Shown here: piece after piece, positions 45,490 to 53,408 of the stretch
Layout of the letters: the number at the start of each line of letters is the position of its first letter
Position numbering within the stretch: the first letter of the stretch is position 1
NCBI GenBank assembly: GCA_027491195.1
Contig: JAIXWQ010000009.1
Span: 310,001 to 374,000, forward strand
DNA length: 64,000 bases
Direction: 5' to 3'
From: Cytophagaceae bacterium
Lineage (GTDB): Bacteria > Bacteroidota > Bacteroidia > Cytophagales > Spirosomataceae
Position numbers and translations under genes: made by a program
Notes under the pieces: model-generated
Database searches by the model: none
What the model was told of the DNA's origin: nothing
The model's input: the letters and a program-made list of their open reading frames with translations, nothing else

Positions 45490-47313
45490 CTATGTTAAAT
45501 AGCTTTTCAAATTCTCAACATTCCAAATTACCTTGGAAATCTCTAGGTATAGCTTTTGCCGTTCTTTGATTGATTCTTTAGTGAAATCGGTATTTGGCTT
45601 AAAATTCAGCTTATAGTTCGCTACAAATCGTAAAAAATTGGGATTGTTTTCGTAGCAATTTTCATTTAATGATGAGGCTAACAAATTTTGTCCAAAATAT
45701 TTTGGGAGCTTTTTTGCATAAGTAGTATCATTTAGGCTCCTATTTATATCTTGAGGCAAAAGAACTAGATCGCCTAGCATATTTCTTGTTCTTTGGAATT
45801 CCTCTTCTGATTCAAACTCTTCGGAATACCTATCATAGTGGTCCACCCAAATATGTTCAATATCATATGGATTTTTAATGTTTCGATTTACATAAACATC
45901 AAATTTAGTATCTCTCCCACTCTGAGATTCTACAAAATGTGTTATTCTAGCAAGTTGATGAAGCATGTATCGTTTAGTCCATCCACTCAAATGGAATTGT
46001 TCGATGCCGCCTAAGTTAAACTCCATAATTGTGATTTCCTCACTCAAAATCTCAACTAATTCTTCAGCATCTTTTCGCCTAATTTTCTTTGCAAGCATAA
46101 ACATTGTATACGTCATCGCCGAGTAATCCAATGTTTTAAAATTAAAGATTCTAATTGAAATATATTGATCTAAAAAGCAAGAAACTATTTTAAGTTTAGC
46201 ATTTATAATATCTTTTGTGTCATTTTTATCCAGGCTGGCTAATAGTAACAAGGGTTGCAGTGTAAAATTCCTGTCTGCATTATAAAAAATGTATTCAAAC
46301 CCTTCTGTCAACTTCGTCGAATATTCAGATATTCTGATGTATGTATTTGAAAATAGAATAAATTCTTTTTGAACTAAGTCGCTATAATCAACAGATTTTT
46401 TTAATCCAATCGTATTAGCATTCTCCCGAAGCCATTTATGAAAAGCTGTTCCTATGATATCAAAATCCCCAGGAGTGGCGTTCTTTTTCCTTTCACGAAT
46501 TGTTTCCCCGTACTGTGATCTCAACCAAGTTTTGATGCAATCGCTTTCTTGTTCTTTACCTAATGCTTTTAGGTCAAGCATTTTAGCTTTCCACAATTCA
46601 TTAGCCTTAAGTCGATTATCATTTTCCGCTATTTCTGACAATAAATAACCCTTTAGCATCTCCGTAGCGGTAAGACTAAGACCGCGATCATTCATAGAGA
46701 CAAATATTTTGTGTGCGTCTTGTTCAGTTTGTGCAACAATTTTTATGAATTGAACGTTATCAATAAGCCAATCTTTAAAAAATGGTAACGCTTCCTCTGG
46801 AACGGCATCAATCATTAATTCGATTATGTCATTATATCTATGCCAAATATTTTGAACACTTTCGGGATGACCTTCTGGCTCGAAAACTTCGTCATTAATA
46901 ATTGCTTCTAGGCACTTTGTGCGTTCTTCAACATTAATATTGAAAGTTGTTTTGCCATATTTTTGAGAATAAATCAAGTTTAATATTTCCGCCTTATCAT
47001 TAGCGTCTTGAAGATGCTTTGTAATGAAGAGAAGAACCAAGCTTAAAGATGTAAGCCTTTGTTGTCCATCTATAATTGCATTTTCATCTTCTGTTAAAAC
47101 CACTGAACCCATAAAATAATGCCCATACTTCTCTACCTCATTACGTTCATGTGTTTCAGAATAATATTCTAGAAATTCTCCGGTTAAATCCTCAATCAAT
47201 TCTTCAATTTGTTTTCGCTGCCATTGATATTCCCTTTGATAATAATGGATACTGTATTTAACCCCAGTAAAAAGCTCTCTTATACTTTTAGGTGCGCCGA
47301 GTATTTTTTTCAT
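45490..47313 (-). CDS. DUF262/DUF1524 (GmrSD-like) restriction protein
   Basis: This 607-aa single-chain protein joins the two domains of GmrS and GmrD, the type IV enzyme that cuts modified phage DNA. The N-terminal DUF262 (ParB-like NTPase fold) has YYQREYQWQ and the hallmark IIDGQQRLTSL (DGQQR at 82-86), then RGLSLTATEMLKGYLL. The C-terminal DUF1524 is an HNH-type nuclease with the His in DIEHIWVDH near residue 492 and the LGDLVLLPQDINRSLND segment. Target modification is unknown. It lies 17 bp after the 187-aa gene. Confidence 0.88.
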   Translation of the reverse strand: MKKILGAPKSIRELFTGVKYSIHYYQREYQWQRKQIEELIEDLTGEFLEYYSETHERNEVEKYGHYFMGSVVLTEDENAIIDGQQRLTSLSLVLLFITKHLQDANDKAEILNLIYSQKYGKTTFNINVEERTKCLEAIINDEVFEPEGHPESVQNIWHRYNDIIELMIDAVPEEALPFFKDWLIDNVQFIKIVAQTEQDAHKIFVSMNDRGLSLTATEMLKGYLLSEIAENDNRLKANELWKAKMLDLKALGKEQESDCIKTWLRSQYGETIRERKKNATPGDFDIIGTAFHKWLRENANTIGLKKSVDYSDLVQKEFILFSNTYIRISEYSTKLTEGFEYIFYNADRNFTLQPLLLLASLDKNDTKDIINAKLKIVSCFLDQYISIRIFNFKTLDYSAMTYTMFMLAKKIRRKDAEELVEILSEEITIMEFNLGGIEQFHLSGWTKRYMLHQLARITHFVESQSGRDTKFDVYVNRNIKNPYDIEHIWVDHYDRYSEEFESEEEFQRTRNMLGDLVLLPQDINRSLNDTTYAKKLPKYFGQNLLASSLNENCYENNPNFLRFVANYKLNFKPNTDFTKESIKERQKLYLEISKVIWNVENLKSYLT

Positions 47314-47330
47314 TTTAAAATTTTCTAATC

Positions 47331-47894
47331 CTACAGATGGAGCAAAATTTGCTCATAAATTTTTGGGTTGGTTAATAAAGTGGCTAAAATGTTTGATGCA
47401 ATATCTGCACCAAATGATTTTATTTTATCAAAAAACGATTTCTTCTTTTCTTCTTGAGATTCATTTGAATCAATAATAGCCTTCAATTCTTTTATTTGAC
47501 TCCCCTTTAATTCGTCTTTTATTATTTCAATTAGTATATCTAGATTTATTGAAATACTTGTAGTTTGAAATTGAGTATTTTGTTGACTGATGTTTAAGTT
47601 GACATTCGGCGTGTTAGGGTTAGAAGTAACTGGTAAGCCAAGGTTGCCTAGGTCTTCAATTAAGCCTTTAATTAATTCAGTTGCTTCTCTTATCGCGTTT
47701 GCAGTTCTGTCTGAATAAGAAAAACAATTGATATTCTTTAGGGCTGAATAGCTGTTATGATCCGCTCCATATATATGGCCTAGGGTTTGCAATGTTTTAA
47801 TTTTCCATTCATTGAACCTTTGTGGATCACGAATATTCGTTAACTCTTCAAATCTCTTTTGAAGCGTATTAATAGCATTTTCAGTAGTAATCAT
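47331..47894 (-). CDS. unrecognised 187-aa protein in type I RM operon
   Basis: I do not recognise the family. Residues 1-90 are mostly alpha-helical (INTLQKRFEELTN, ATELIKGLIEDLGNLG). An Asn/Gln/Thr-rich low-complexity stretch follows at about 95-115 (NVNLNISQQNTQFQ). The C-terminal 70 residues have an acidic/Lys helix pair (ELKGSQIKELKAIIDS) and end in an amphipathic to hydrophobic helix (FGADIASNILATLLTN). There is no signal peptide. The gene starts one base after hsdS and lies before the GmrSD-like gene, so it is co-expressed with both. It may be an accessory or toxic effector; this is inference from position. Confidence 0.8.
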   Translation of the reverse strand: MITTENAINTLQKRFEELTNIRDPQRFNEWKIKTLQTLGHIYGADHNSYSALKNINCFSYSDRTANAIREATELIKGLIEDLGNLGLPVTSNPNTPNVNLNISQQNTQFQTTSISINLDILIEIIKDELKGSQIKELKAIIDSNESQEEKKKSFFDKIKSFGADIASNILATLLTNPKIYEQILLHL

Positions 47895-47895
47895 A

Positions 47896-49089
47896 TCAAT
47901 TCAATTTTTCATCCCTTACATCCAACTTACCTGTAACTACTTCGCTGATTAAGGCAACTTTATATTCAATCAGTAATTGAATTTCTTCTTTGGTTTTGTC
48001 AATAATATTTTGAAGTCTAATCTCTTCCTTTTCAATTTTCAAAATGATTTGTTCTTGTTCTTTTAGCGTACCAAATGGAATCATAAAATTCTGAAACATT
48101 GGGCGTCTTAAAGAATCAACAGTTGATTTCGCAGAAAGCTTCATTACCTCTTTGCCGAAATTCTCTTTCAGATAATAAAATAAGTATTTGCCTAAAACAA
48201 ACTGAAAATTAGACAACATATAAACTCTTTGATGAAAATCGAATCTACCATTAACATAATGCCATACTTTGCAAACGCCAACGCCATCGCCAGCAGTTAA
48301 AATTGCTTCACCATCAAACGAATAAGATGAAATTCTTTCAATAGTTTGAGATCGAACATAGAAAGGATATAATCCATTGTCTTCCCTATTCTCTGTATCT
48401 TTTCCACCAGTAGTTATATCACACAAGAACCTCATCCTTTTTACCTCCCAATGCTCAGGAATCTCCCCTAACCATTCAATCCCCGAATCTTTCATTGGAA
48501 CATTTGGATCGAGACCTTTGGTAACGGCTTGGGTGATGACCGAAACTCGTTCTTCTTCTAGTAATTGAATCAAAGACTCTTTCTTGGCAATTAAGTTGTC
48601 AATTTTAGTTGTTTTGTGATCTAGGTAGTTTGCCAATGAAACTTGTTCATCAAAAGATTTCGGAATTGCAAACTTAATTTCATTTAAGTGACCTTGGGTC
48701 ATACTTGGAATAGCCGAGCCATATTTATAGAGTTCAAAGTTTATCGTTGTACACAAATAATAAAACAACCTGACTGAAAATCCCTTATGGATTTTCGTGT
48801 AATATGACGTGTCAACTGTCCAAAATGGCACTTCTACGTATTGTGGCTTATCAATCGTCCCTTTTCTACCAAGAAGAACTGACGGTTTGTCAAAAAGGTA
48901 TGAATTTGCTTTGCCAAAAATACCCCCACTACCATATATTGGATAAATTCCGTCTTCATCTAAAACTGCTTTTTGGTCTTGACCATTACAAATTTTAGAT
49001 ATAAATTTTATTTTTTTGACATCCCAATTAGTTGGAATCTCCCCAATCCATTCAATCCCCGAATTTTTATAGCTATCGTATTTCTTCAT
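47896..49089 (-). CDS. hsdS: type I restriction enzyme S subunit
   Basis: This 397-aa specificity subunit has two target-recognition domains, each introduced by the same conserved element (GIEWIGEIPTNWDVKKI near residue 12, and GIEWLGEIPEHWEVKRM near residue 205). The helical spacers between and after the TRDs (LIAKKESLIQLLEEER and the final EIQLLIEYKVALISEV) set the gap in the bipartite site. The exact target cannot be read. It starts 3 bp after hsdM. I see only one hsdS and no inverted TRD cassette. Confidence 0.95.
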   Translation of the reverse strand: MKKYDSYKNSGIEWIGEIPTNWDVKKIKFISKICNGQDQKAVLDEDGIYPIYGSGGIFGKANSYLFDKPSVLLGRKGTIDKPQYVEVPFWTVDTSYYTKIHKGFSVRLFYYLCTTINFELYKYGSAIPSMTQGHLNEIKFAIPKSFDEQVSLANYLDHKTTKIDNLIAKKESLIQLLEEERVSVITQAVTKGLDPNVPMKDSGIEWLGEIPEHWEVKRMRFLCDITTGGKDTENREDNGLYPFYVRSQTIERISSYSFDGEAILTAGDGVGVCKVWHYVNGRFDFHQRVYMLSNFQFVLGKYLFYYLKENFGKEVMKLSAKSTVDSLRRPMFQNFMIPFGTLKEQEQIILKIEKEEIRLQNIIDKTKEEIQLLIEYKVALISEVVTGKLDVRDEKLN

Positions 49090-49092
49090 ATG

Positions 49093-50811
49093 TTATCCGA
49101 TAACTTGTTTTAGCAAACCATCAGTCTCTTGCTCTAATGCTAAAATATCAGCACGAATTTCCTCCAACGAACGAAGTGGCTTATACTGATAGAAGTATTT
49201 GGTGAAATTAATTTCATAGCCGATTGCCGTTTTACTTTCATCAATCCAGGCATCAGGAACATGAGGTAAAACCTCCTTTTTCATATATTCTTGAATGTCC
49301 ATCAACAACGGAATGTTTTCAGTGTCCCGCAAGGATGAATCTGGTTTAGGGGCTCCTTTTTTGTCTTTCAAAATCTCGCCTTTCTCATTTCTTTCAGGTC
49401 TCTCCACGGTAACTTTAGAGTAGCCAAAAGCTTTGTTCTCATAGACTTTGGAAAACTCTCCTTCGATGAACTCCCCATAGATTCGGGTGATTTCTGCAAT
49501 ATGATTATCCGACAATTCATTTCGTTTGTCGCCTAATGATTTACTCATCTTTTTGAAGAAATCAACGCCATTAATTAGCTGAACTTTCCCCTTGCGATTC
49601 ACTGGCTTGTGATTAGATATGACCCAGATATAGGTGGAAATACCGGTATTGTAAAACAGCTGATTTGGAAGGGCTATGACTGCTTCTAATAAATCATTTT
49701 CAATGATCCATTGTCGAATGCTGCTTTCATTCTTTGTTTTGCTTGGGGATCCAGAAAATAGGGGAGAGCCGTTAAAAACAATAGCAAGACGTGAACCCTC
49801 TGGCTTCATCTTAGACATTAAATGCAACAAGAATAAAAATGAACCGTCACTTACAGAGGGCAATCCTGCTCCAAATCTACCTCCATGGCCAAGGGATTCG
49901 TGCTCTTCTTTGACTTTCTTACCAAACTTCTCCCACTTCACACCAAATGGGGGATTTGTAATCAGGTAATCGAATTTCTCGTGCGATAATTGATCCTCTG
50001 AGATGCTATTGCCTTTCTTGATGTTGGATGCATTTTGTCCTTTGATCAATAAATCCGATTTGCAAATGGCGTAAGACTCAGGATTTAATTCTTGACCAAA
50101 TACCTCTAAGCGGGCGTCTGGATTCAACTCATGTAAATATTCCTCTGCGACAGAAAGCATTCCACCTGTGCCAGCACAACAATCATAGATAGTTTTAGTA
50201 ATTCCCTTTTTGGTTAAAATATCCCGGTCATTTAGGAACAAAATATTAACCATCAATTTAATAACCTCTCTTGGAGTAAAATGCTCCCCGGCGGTTTCAT
50301 TCGATATTTCAGCAAATTTCCGAATAAGCTCTTCAAACATGTACCCCATTTCCATGCTTGAAATTCGATCAGGGTGAAGATCAACTTCTTGGAATCGTTT
50401 AACAACCATGAACAATAGATTTGCCTCATCCATTTTGTTGATTTGATTCTCAAATTCAAATTGTTCGATGATTTCACGAGCATCCTCTGAAAAACCGTTA
50501 ATATAATTGCGAAGATTTGCTGCGATATTGTTGGGATCAGCAATAAGCTTATCAAAATCGAAAAGACTCTTATTGTGAAATTTCAATCCGGCAGTTTTAT
50601 TTAATATCGGATCAACATTTTCAACATTCGTGGTTTTGAGGTGATCGTATTTTTTTAAAACATCCTCCTTTGTGCTTTGAAGCACACAATCCAAACGTCT
50701 AATTACGGTTAATGGTAGTATGATTTTACCGTAATCACTTTGCTTATAATCACCACGAAGTAGATCGGCAATAGACCAAATAAAACTGGCTGATTCTTTA
50801 ACGTTTTTCAT
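49093..50811 (-). CDS. hsdM: type I restriction-modification methylase M subunit
   Basis: This 572-aa N6-adenine methyltransferase has an N-terminal helical domain (residues 1-150). Its SAM-binding motif I is YDCCAGTGGML (209-219), the preceding GEHFTPREV is typical of HsdM, and the catalytic NPPF is at 286-289. It is the first gene of the island on the minus strand and lies 3 bp before hsdS. With HsdS and HsdR it forms the host-protecting and restricting complex. The upstream 170 bp is AT-rich and must hold the island's promoter. Confidence 0.96.
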   Translation of the reverse strand: MKNVKESASFIWSIADLLRGDYKQSDYGKIILPLTVIRRLDCVLQSTKEDVLKKYDHLKTTNVENVDPILNKTAGLKFHNKSLFDFDKLIADPNNIAANLRNYINGFSEDAREIIEQFEFENQINKMDEANLLFMVVKRFQEVDLHPDRISSMEMGYMFEELIRKFAEISNETAGEHFTPREVIKLMVNILFLNDRDILTKKGITKTIYDCCAGTGGMLSVAEEYLHELNPDARLEVFGQELNPESYAICKSDLLIKGQNASNIKKGNSISEDQLSHEKFDYLITNPPFGVKWEKFGKKVKEEHESLGHGGRFGAGLPSVSDGSFLFLLHLMSKMKPEGSRLAIVFNGSPLFSGSPSKTKNESSIRQWIIENDLLEAVIALPNQLFYNTGISTYIWVISNHKPVNRKGKVQLINGVDFFKKMSKSLGDKRNELSDNHIAEITRIYGEFIEGEFSKVYENKAFGYSKVTVERPERNEKGEILKDKKGAPKPDSSLRDTENIPLLMDIQEYMKKEVLPHVPDAWIDESKTAIGYEINFTKYFYQYKPLRSLEEIRADILALEQETDGLLKQVIG

Positions 50812-50982
50812 TGACTAATAAATTCGTTTTTCAGGGTACAATTGATTACAAAATAGCGAAAAAATCAACAAGAAATAGAATCCTTAAATCAATAAAACAA
50901 GGAATTCTATAACAGCAGCATCCTATTGCCTTTAAATAAATATTTTGTCGTAATTAAATCCCTTTTGGCATTTCTCCTACAC
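50812..50982 (-). other. AT-rich spacer upstream of hsdM
   Basis: There is no open frame. It should contain the promoter of the hsdM-hsdR island, but I cannot pick a convincing -33/-7 pair; on the minus strand a TATTTTG word lies about 50 bases upstream of hsdM, one base short of TAnnTTTG. Confidence 0.5.
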
Positions 50983-51012
50983 AAAAAAGAGGCCCCCTTT
51001 CGGAAGCCTCTT
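50983..51012 (-). terminator. intrinsic terminator after the aldo/keto reductase gene
   Basis: AAGAGGC and GCCTCTT enclose a 12-base loop, with a T run on the minus strand. It follows the heptamer repeat that abuts the reductase stop codon. Confidence 0.88.
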
Positions 51013-51054
51013 ACAATCTCTACTCTATAATCTCTTATCTATACTCTCTACTCT
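51013..51054 (-). repeat. 7-bp tandem repeat (AGAGTAG type) at the aldo/keto reductase stop
   Basis: On the minus strand, from the stop codon outward: AGAGTAG, AGAGTAT, AGATAAG, AGATTAT, AGAGTAG, AGATTGT, six heptamers in phase. The stop codon (51054-51056) is continuous with the repeat. It is the mirror partner of the 40555 repeat around the defence island. Confidence 0.85.
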
Positions 51055-51947
51055 TAGTCCAGCACCGCAGGTGCCGGACGACTCGTATTATACAACTCAT
51101 ACCAATCCTGGTGGTCCATCTCGATATCGAATGCGTCCACGATGTTTTGGATCCGGTTTTCTTCGAGTGTTCCGATTAAAGGCAAGGCCCCTAATTTGAT
51201 TAACCAAGCGACAGCTACTGATTCGATATTGCTATCGTATTTCGCTGCCATTTCGTTCAATTTCTTGCGCAATTTCAAGGCTTGCTCGTCTGTTCCGTGT
51301 TCGATGCGACCGCCAGCTAGTGGTGAAACCGCTAAAGGGCGCATGTATTTTTGCTTGATGTAATCGACGATCCCATTATCTAATGCGCTTGTGTTCAACA
51401 AGTTCAAGTCGATGTGGTTCGATACGACTGGGATGTTCAAGAAAGAAACCAATAATTGGTGTTGGTAAACCGAGAAGTTCGAAACACCGATGTTTTTTAC
51501 TTTTCCGGAGCTCTTTAGTTTTTCTAACGCAACTGCTGTCGTTTCGATATCTGAAAGCGGATCCAATTGGTCTAATAAAAAGACGTCAAGGTAATCCGTG
51601 TGCAAATTGCGAAGTGAGTTCTCTACGGAAGCCGTGATGTGGGCAGCAGATGTATTTACGTGAGCGACACGGATATCTGGTCTCGCAGGGGAAGGGATGT
51701 TTACTCCACATTTGGAGAACAACACAATGTCGGAACGCTGGATGGATTTCTTTGCCAAAAGCTCGCCAAAGCTCTTCTCCGCCGTATATTGACCATAACG
51801 ATCCGAATGATCAAAGGTATTAATGCCCTTCTCTAAGCAGAAATGAACAATTTCGTCCATCTTCTTGTCTTCTTTTTCCCAACGCCAGAATCCGTAGATG
51901 GCTGGTGAAACTTTAGGACCTGCGTCACTTAAATACACTTTTTTCAT
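51054..51947 (-). CDS. aldo/keto reductase
   Basis: This 297-aa NADPH-dependent reductase has the (beta/alpha)8 fold. The catalytic Asp/Tyr region is INTFDHSDRYGQYTAEKSFG, Lys is in VLFSKCG, and the His region is YLDVFLLDQLDP, where Gln-Leu stands in place of the usual HW/HR. That change is found in the YdhF-type subgroup, which this protein resembles overall. The late SNFSVYQHQLL segment also fits. Substrate is unknown. It overlaps the GmhB-like gene by 4 bp. Confidence 0.9.
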   Translation of the reverse strand: MKKVYLSDAGPKVSPAIYGFWRWEKEDKKMDEIVHFCLEKGINTFDHSDRYGQYTAEKSFGELLAKKSIQRSDIVLFSKCGVNIPSPARPDIRVAHVNTSAAHITASVENSLRNLHTDYLDVFLLDQLDPLSDIETTAVALEKLKSSGKVKNIGVSNFSVYQHQLLVSFLNIPVVSNHIDLNLLNTSALDNGIVDYIKQKYMRPLAVSPLAGGRIEHGTDEQALKLRKKLNEMAAKYDSNIESVAVAWLIKLGALPLIGTLEENRIQNIVDAFDIEMDHQDWYELYNTSRPAPAVLD

Positions 51948-52453
51948 GCGACTATAATTTTTGATGCGGCTAACAAATTGTCCACTAAATGCGTGGCTTT
52001 GGTTTCAGTTCCAGCTGGGGCTAAGCGAATGGTGCGTAAGCCTGCGCGTGTTCCTGCGGTAATATCTCGTTCATGATCGCCGATCATCCAAGAAGCGTCC
52101 ATGTCAATATCGTATTTCGCTGCCGCTTTCTCGATCATTAATGATCCAGGTTTGCGGGTCAACGAATGACTATCAAAGTTTTCGTGGTAAGGGCAAAAAT
52201 AGATGTCATCTAATTTTACGCCGGTCCCTTCTTGGATCGCATCGTGAATTAAATACACGTCTTCGCGTTTATAAACGCCTTTTGCGATACCACTTTGGTT
52301 CGTAATAATAATCAACAAATAGCCCGCGTCCTTTAAGGCCTGTAAACCTTCTTTGACCCCTTCTGGAATCACAAAATGGCCCAAATGGTACACGTAATCT
52401 ACTCTGTCAACATTTAGAACGCCATCGCGATCTAAAAAAATACACTTATTCAT
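51944..52453 (-). CDS. HAD-IIIA phosphatase, GmhB-like
   Basis: The protein has 169 aa and resembles D-glycero-D-manno-heptose 1,7-bisphosphate phosphatase, an LPS core enzyme. Motif I is IFLDRDGVLNVD, motif II is IITNQSGIAKG, and the late motif is WMIGDHERDITAG. The GmhB zinc loop usually holds several Cys; here it reads CPYHENFDSHSLTRKPG, with only one Cys, so zinc binding is doubtful. A different HAD substrate is possible. It lies 10 bp after the 145-aa membrane protein gene and overlaps the next gene by 4 bp. Confidence 0.82.
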   Translation of the reverse strand: MNKCIFLDRDGVLNVDRVDYVYHLGHFVIPEGVKEGLQALKDAGYLLIIITNQSGIAKGVYKREDVYLIHDAIQEGTGVKLDDIYFCPYHENFDSHSLTRKPGSLMIEKAAAKYDIDMDASWMIGDHERDITAGTRAGLRTIRLAPAGTETKATHLVDNLLAASKIIVA

Positions 52454-52463
52454 TCAATACGAG

Positions 52464-52901
52464 TTAGGCAAATAAGGCCGCTAAACGGCTCCAAGGAATA
52501 CGGCTTAAAATCAATACAAGGCCTAAACCATTCAATAACCACATATTTTTAAACTTCGCGGCATCGGTGATGGCTTTCTTGTTTTTGGCATTAACCACCG
52601 TTGCTAAAACGATCGCAATAATGTTAACTGTAACGTGCTCTACTAAGATTAAACGAGTCGCTGAATCTTTCATCGCAGCACCAAAATCAGCAAAAGCAGC
52701 TGTCGTAATCGGGCTAAGCGCAAGGTAAAGTACTAAACCGACTAACAATTGAGTGTGCAAAGAAATCATGTAGAACAAGCCTACTTTGCGATCTGATTCG
52801 CCAAAAGTTTTGCCTGTTAAACCTTTGTAGATGGATAAAATTCCTAGTGCTAACACGACTAGAAACAAGACCGAGTGAATGGTAACGAATGTTGAATACA
52901 T
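52464..52901 (-). CDS. four-helix membrane protein of unknown function
   Basis: The protein has 145 aa with four hydrophobic helices (for example HSVLFLVVLALGILSIY, HTQLLVGLVLYLAL, VNIIAIVLATVV). Two or three His lie near helix ends, at positions where a b-type cytochrome would ligate heme, but this is weak evidence. It begins the minus-strand operon with the GmhB-like and aldo/keto reductase genes. It is divergent from the DUF983 gene, with two promoter boxes in the spacer. Confidence 0.75.
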   Translation of the reverse strand: MYSTFVTIHSVLFLVVLALGILSIYKGLTGKTFGESDRKVGLFYMISLHTQLLVGLVLYLALSPITTAAFADFGAAMKDSATRLILVEHVTVNIIAIVLATVVNAKNKKAITDAAKFKNMWLLNGLGLVLILSRIPWSRLAALFA

Positions 52902-52921
52902 AAGAGTGTGTTTAATTTTAG

Positions 52922-52929
52922 CAAAGATA
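52922..52929 (-). promoter_or_regulatory. -7 box TATCTTTG for the membrane protein-GmhB-reductase operon
   Basis: Exact TAnnTTTG on the minus strand, 20 bases before the ATG at 52901. The -33 box is not clear. Confidence 0.45.
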
Positions 52930-52981
52930 CGAAAAGACGTCGTAACGTGACCTTTGTTACGTTTAATCGTCTAATTTTCTT

Positions 52982-52989
52982 TACCTTTG
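52982..52989 (+). promoter_or_regulatory. -7 box TACCTTTG for the DUF983-lptF-eamA operon
   Basis: Exact TAnnTTTG on the plus strand, 20 bases before the ATG at 53010. A TTTG at 52953 is 25 bases away, longer than usual. Confidence 0.45.
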
Positions 52990-53009
52990 GGCATATATTA
53001 CCTGATTCT

Positions 53010-53408
53010 ATGTCAAATCCAAGTAAACTAACGGCGATGGTTAACGCCCGTTGTCCTCACTGTCACGATGGACGTTTGTTCAAATACAAATGGTGGAATG
53101 TTTTTAATTTTGCCCAAATGCACGAACACTGCCCCTCTTGCGATGTGCGCTACGAAGTAGAACCAGGTTTTTTCTACGGTGCGATGTACATTTCTTATGC
53201 CTTCACGGTAGGCATCATGTTAGTGGGCGGGATTTTGGTCTTTAATTTCTTAAACGACCCTCCTGCGATGGGTTATATCGTTCCTATCACGTCGGTTTCA
53301 TTGTTAGCCGTGCCCTTTAATTTTAGGACGGCTCGGGTATTATTTATACATTGGTTTTCTGGTTTAAAATACGACCCTAGCGCTGCTGCTAAGCATGAAA
53401 ATTCTTGA
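53010..53408 (+). CDS. DUF983 membrane protein
   Basis: The protein has 132 aa. The ATG at 53010 follows a promoter box by 20 bp; a longer frame runs upstream but would lie over the promoter. Two Cys pairs near the N-terminus (ARCPHCHDGRLF and CPSCDVRYE) look like a zinc-ribbon knuckle, and two hydrophobic helices follow. This is the DUF983 pattern, of unknown function in Bacteroidota and Proteobacteria. The 3' end overlaps the LptF/G gene by 14 bp. Confidence 0.85.
   Translation: MSNPSKLTAMVNARCPHCHDGRLFKYKWWNVFNFAQMHEHCPSCDVRYEVEPGFFYGAMYISYAFTVGIMLVGGILVFNFLNDPPAMGYIVPITSVSLLAVPFNFRTARVLFIHWFSGLKYDPSAAAKHENS

Noticed and set aside
47896-49089. Phase-variable hsdS with inverting TRD cassettes
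   Set aside because: Only one hsdS is present, and I saw no inverted partial copy or recombinase gene nearby.
40688-50811. Prophage or integrative element carrying the RM genes
   Set aside because: No integrase, tRNA att site, transposase or phage structural gene is seen at either edge.
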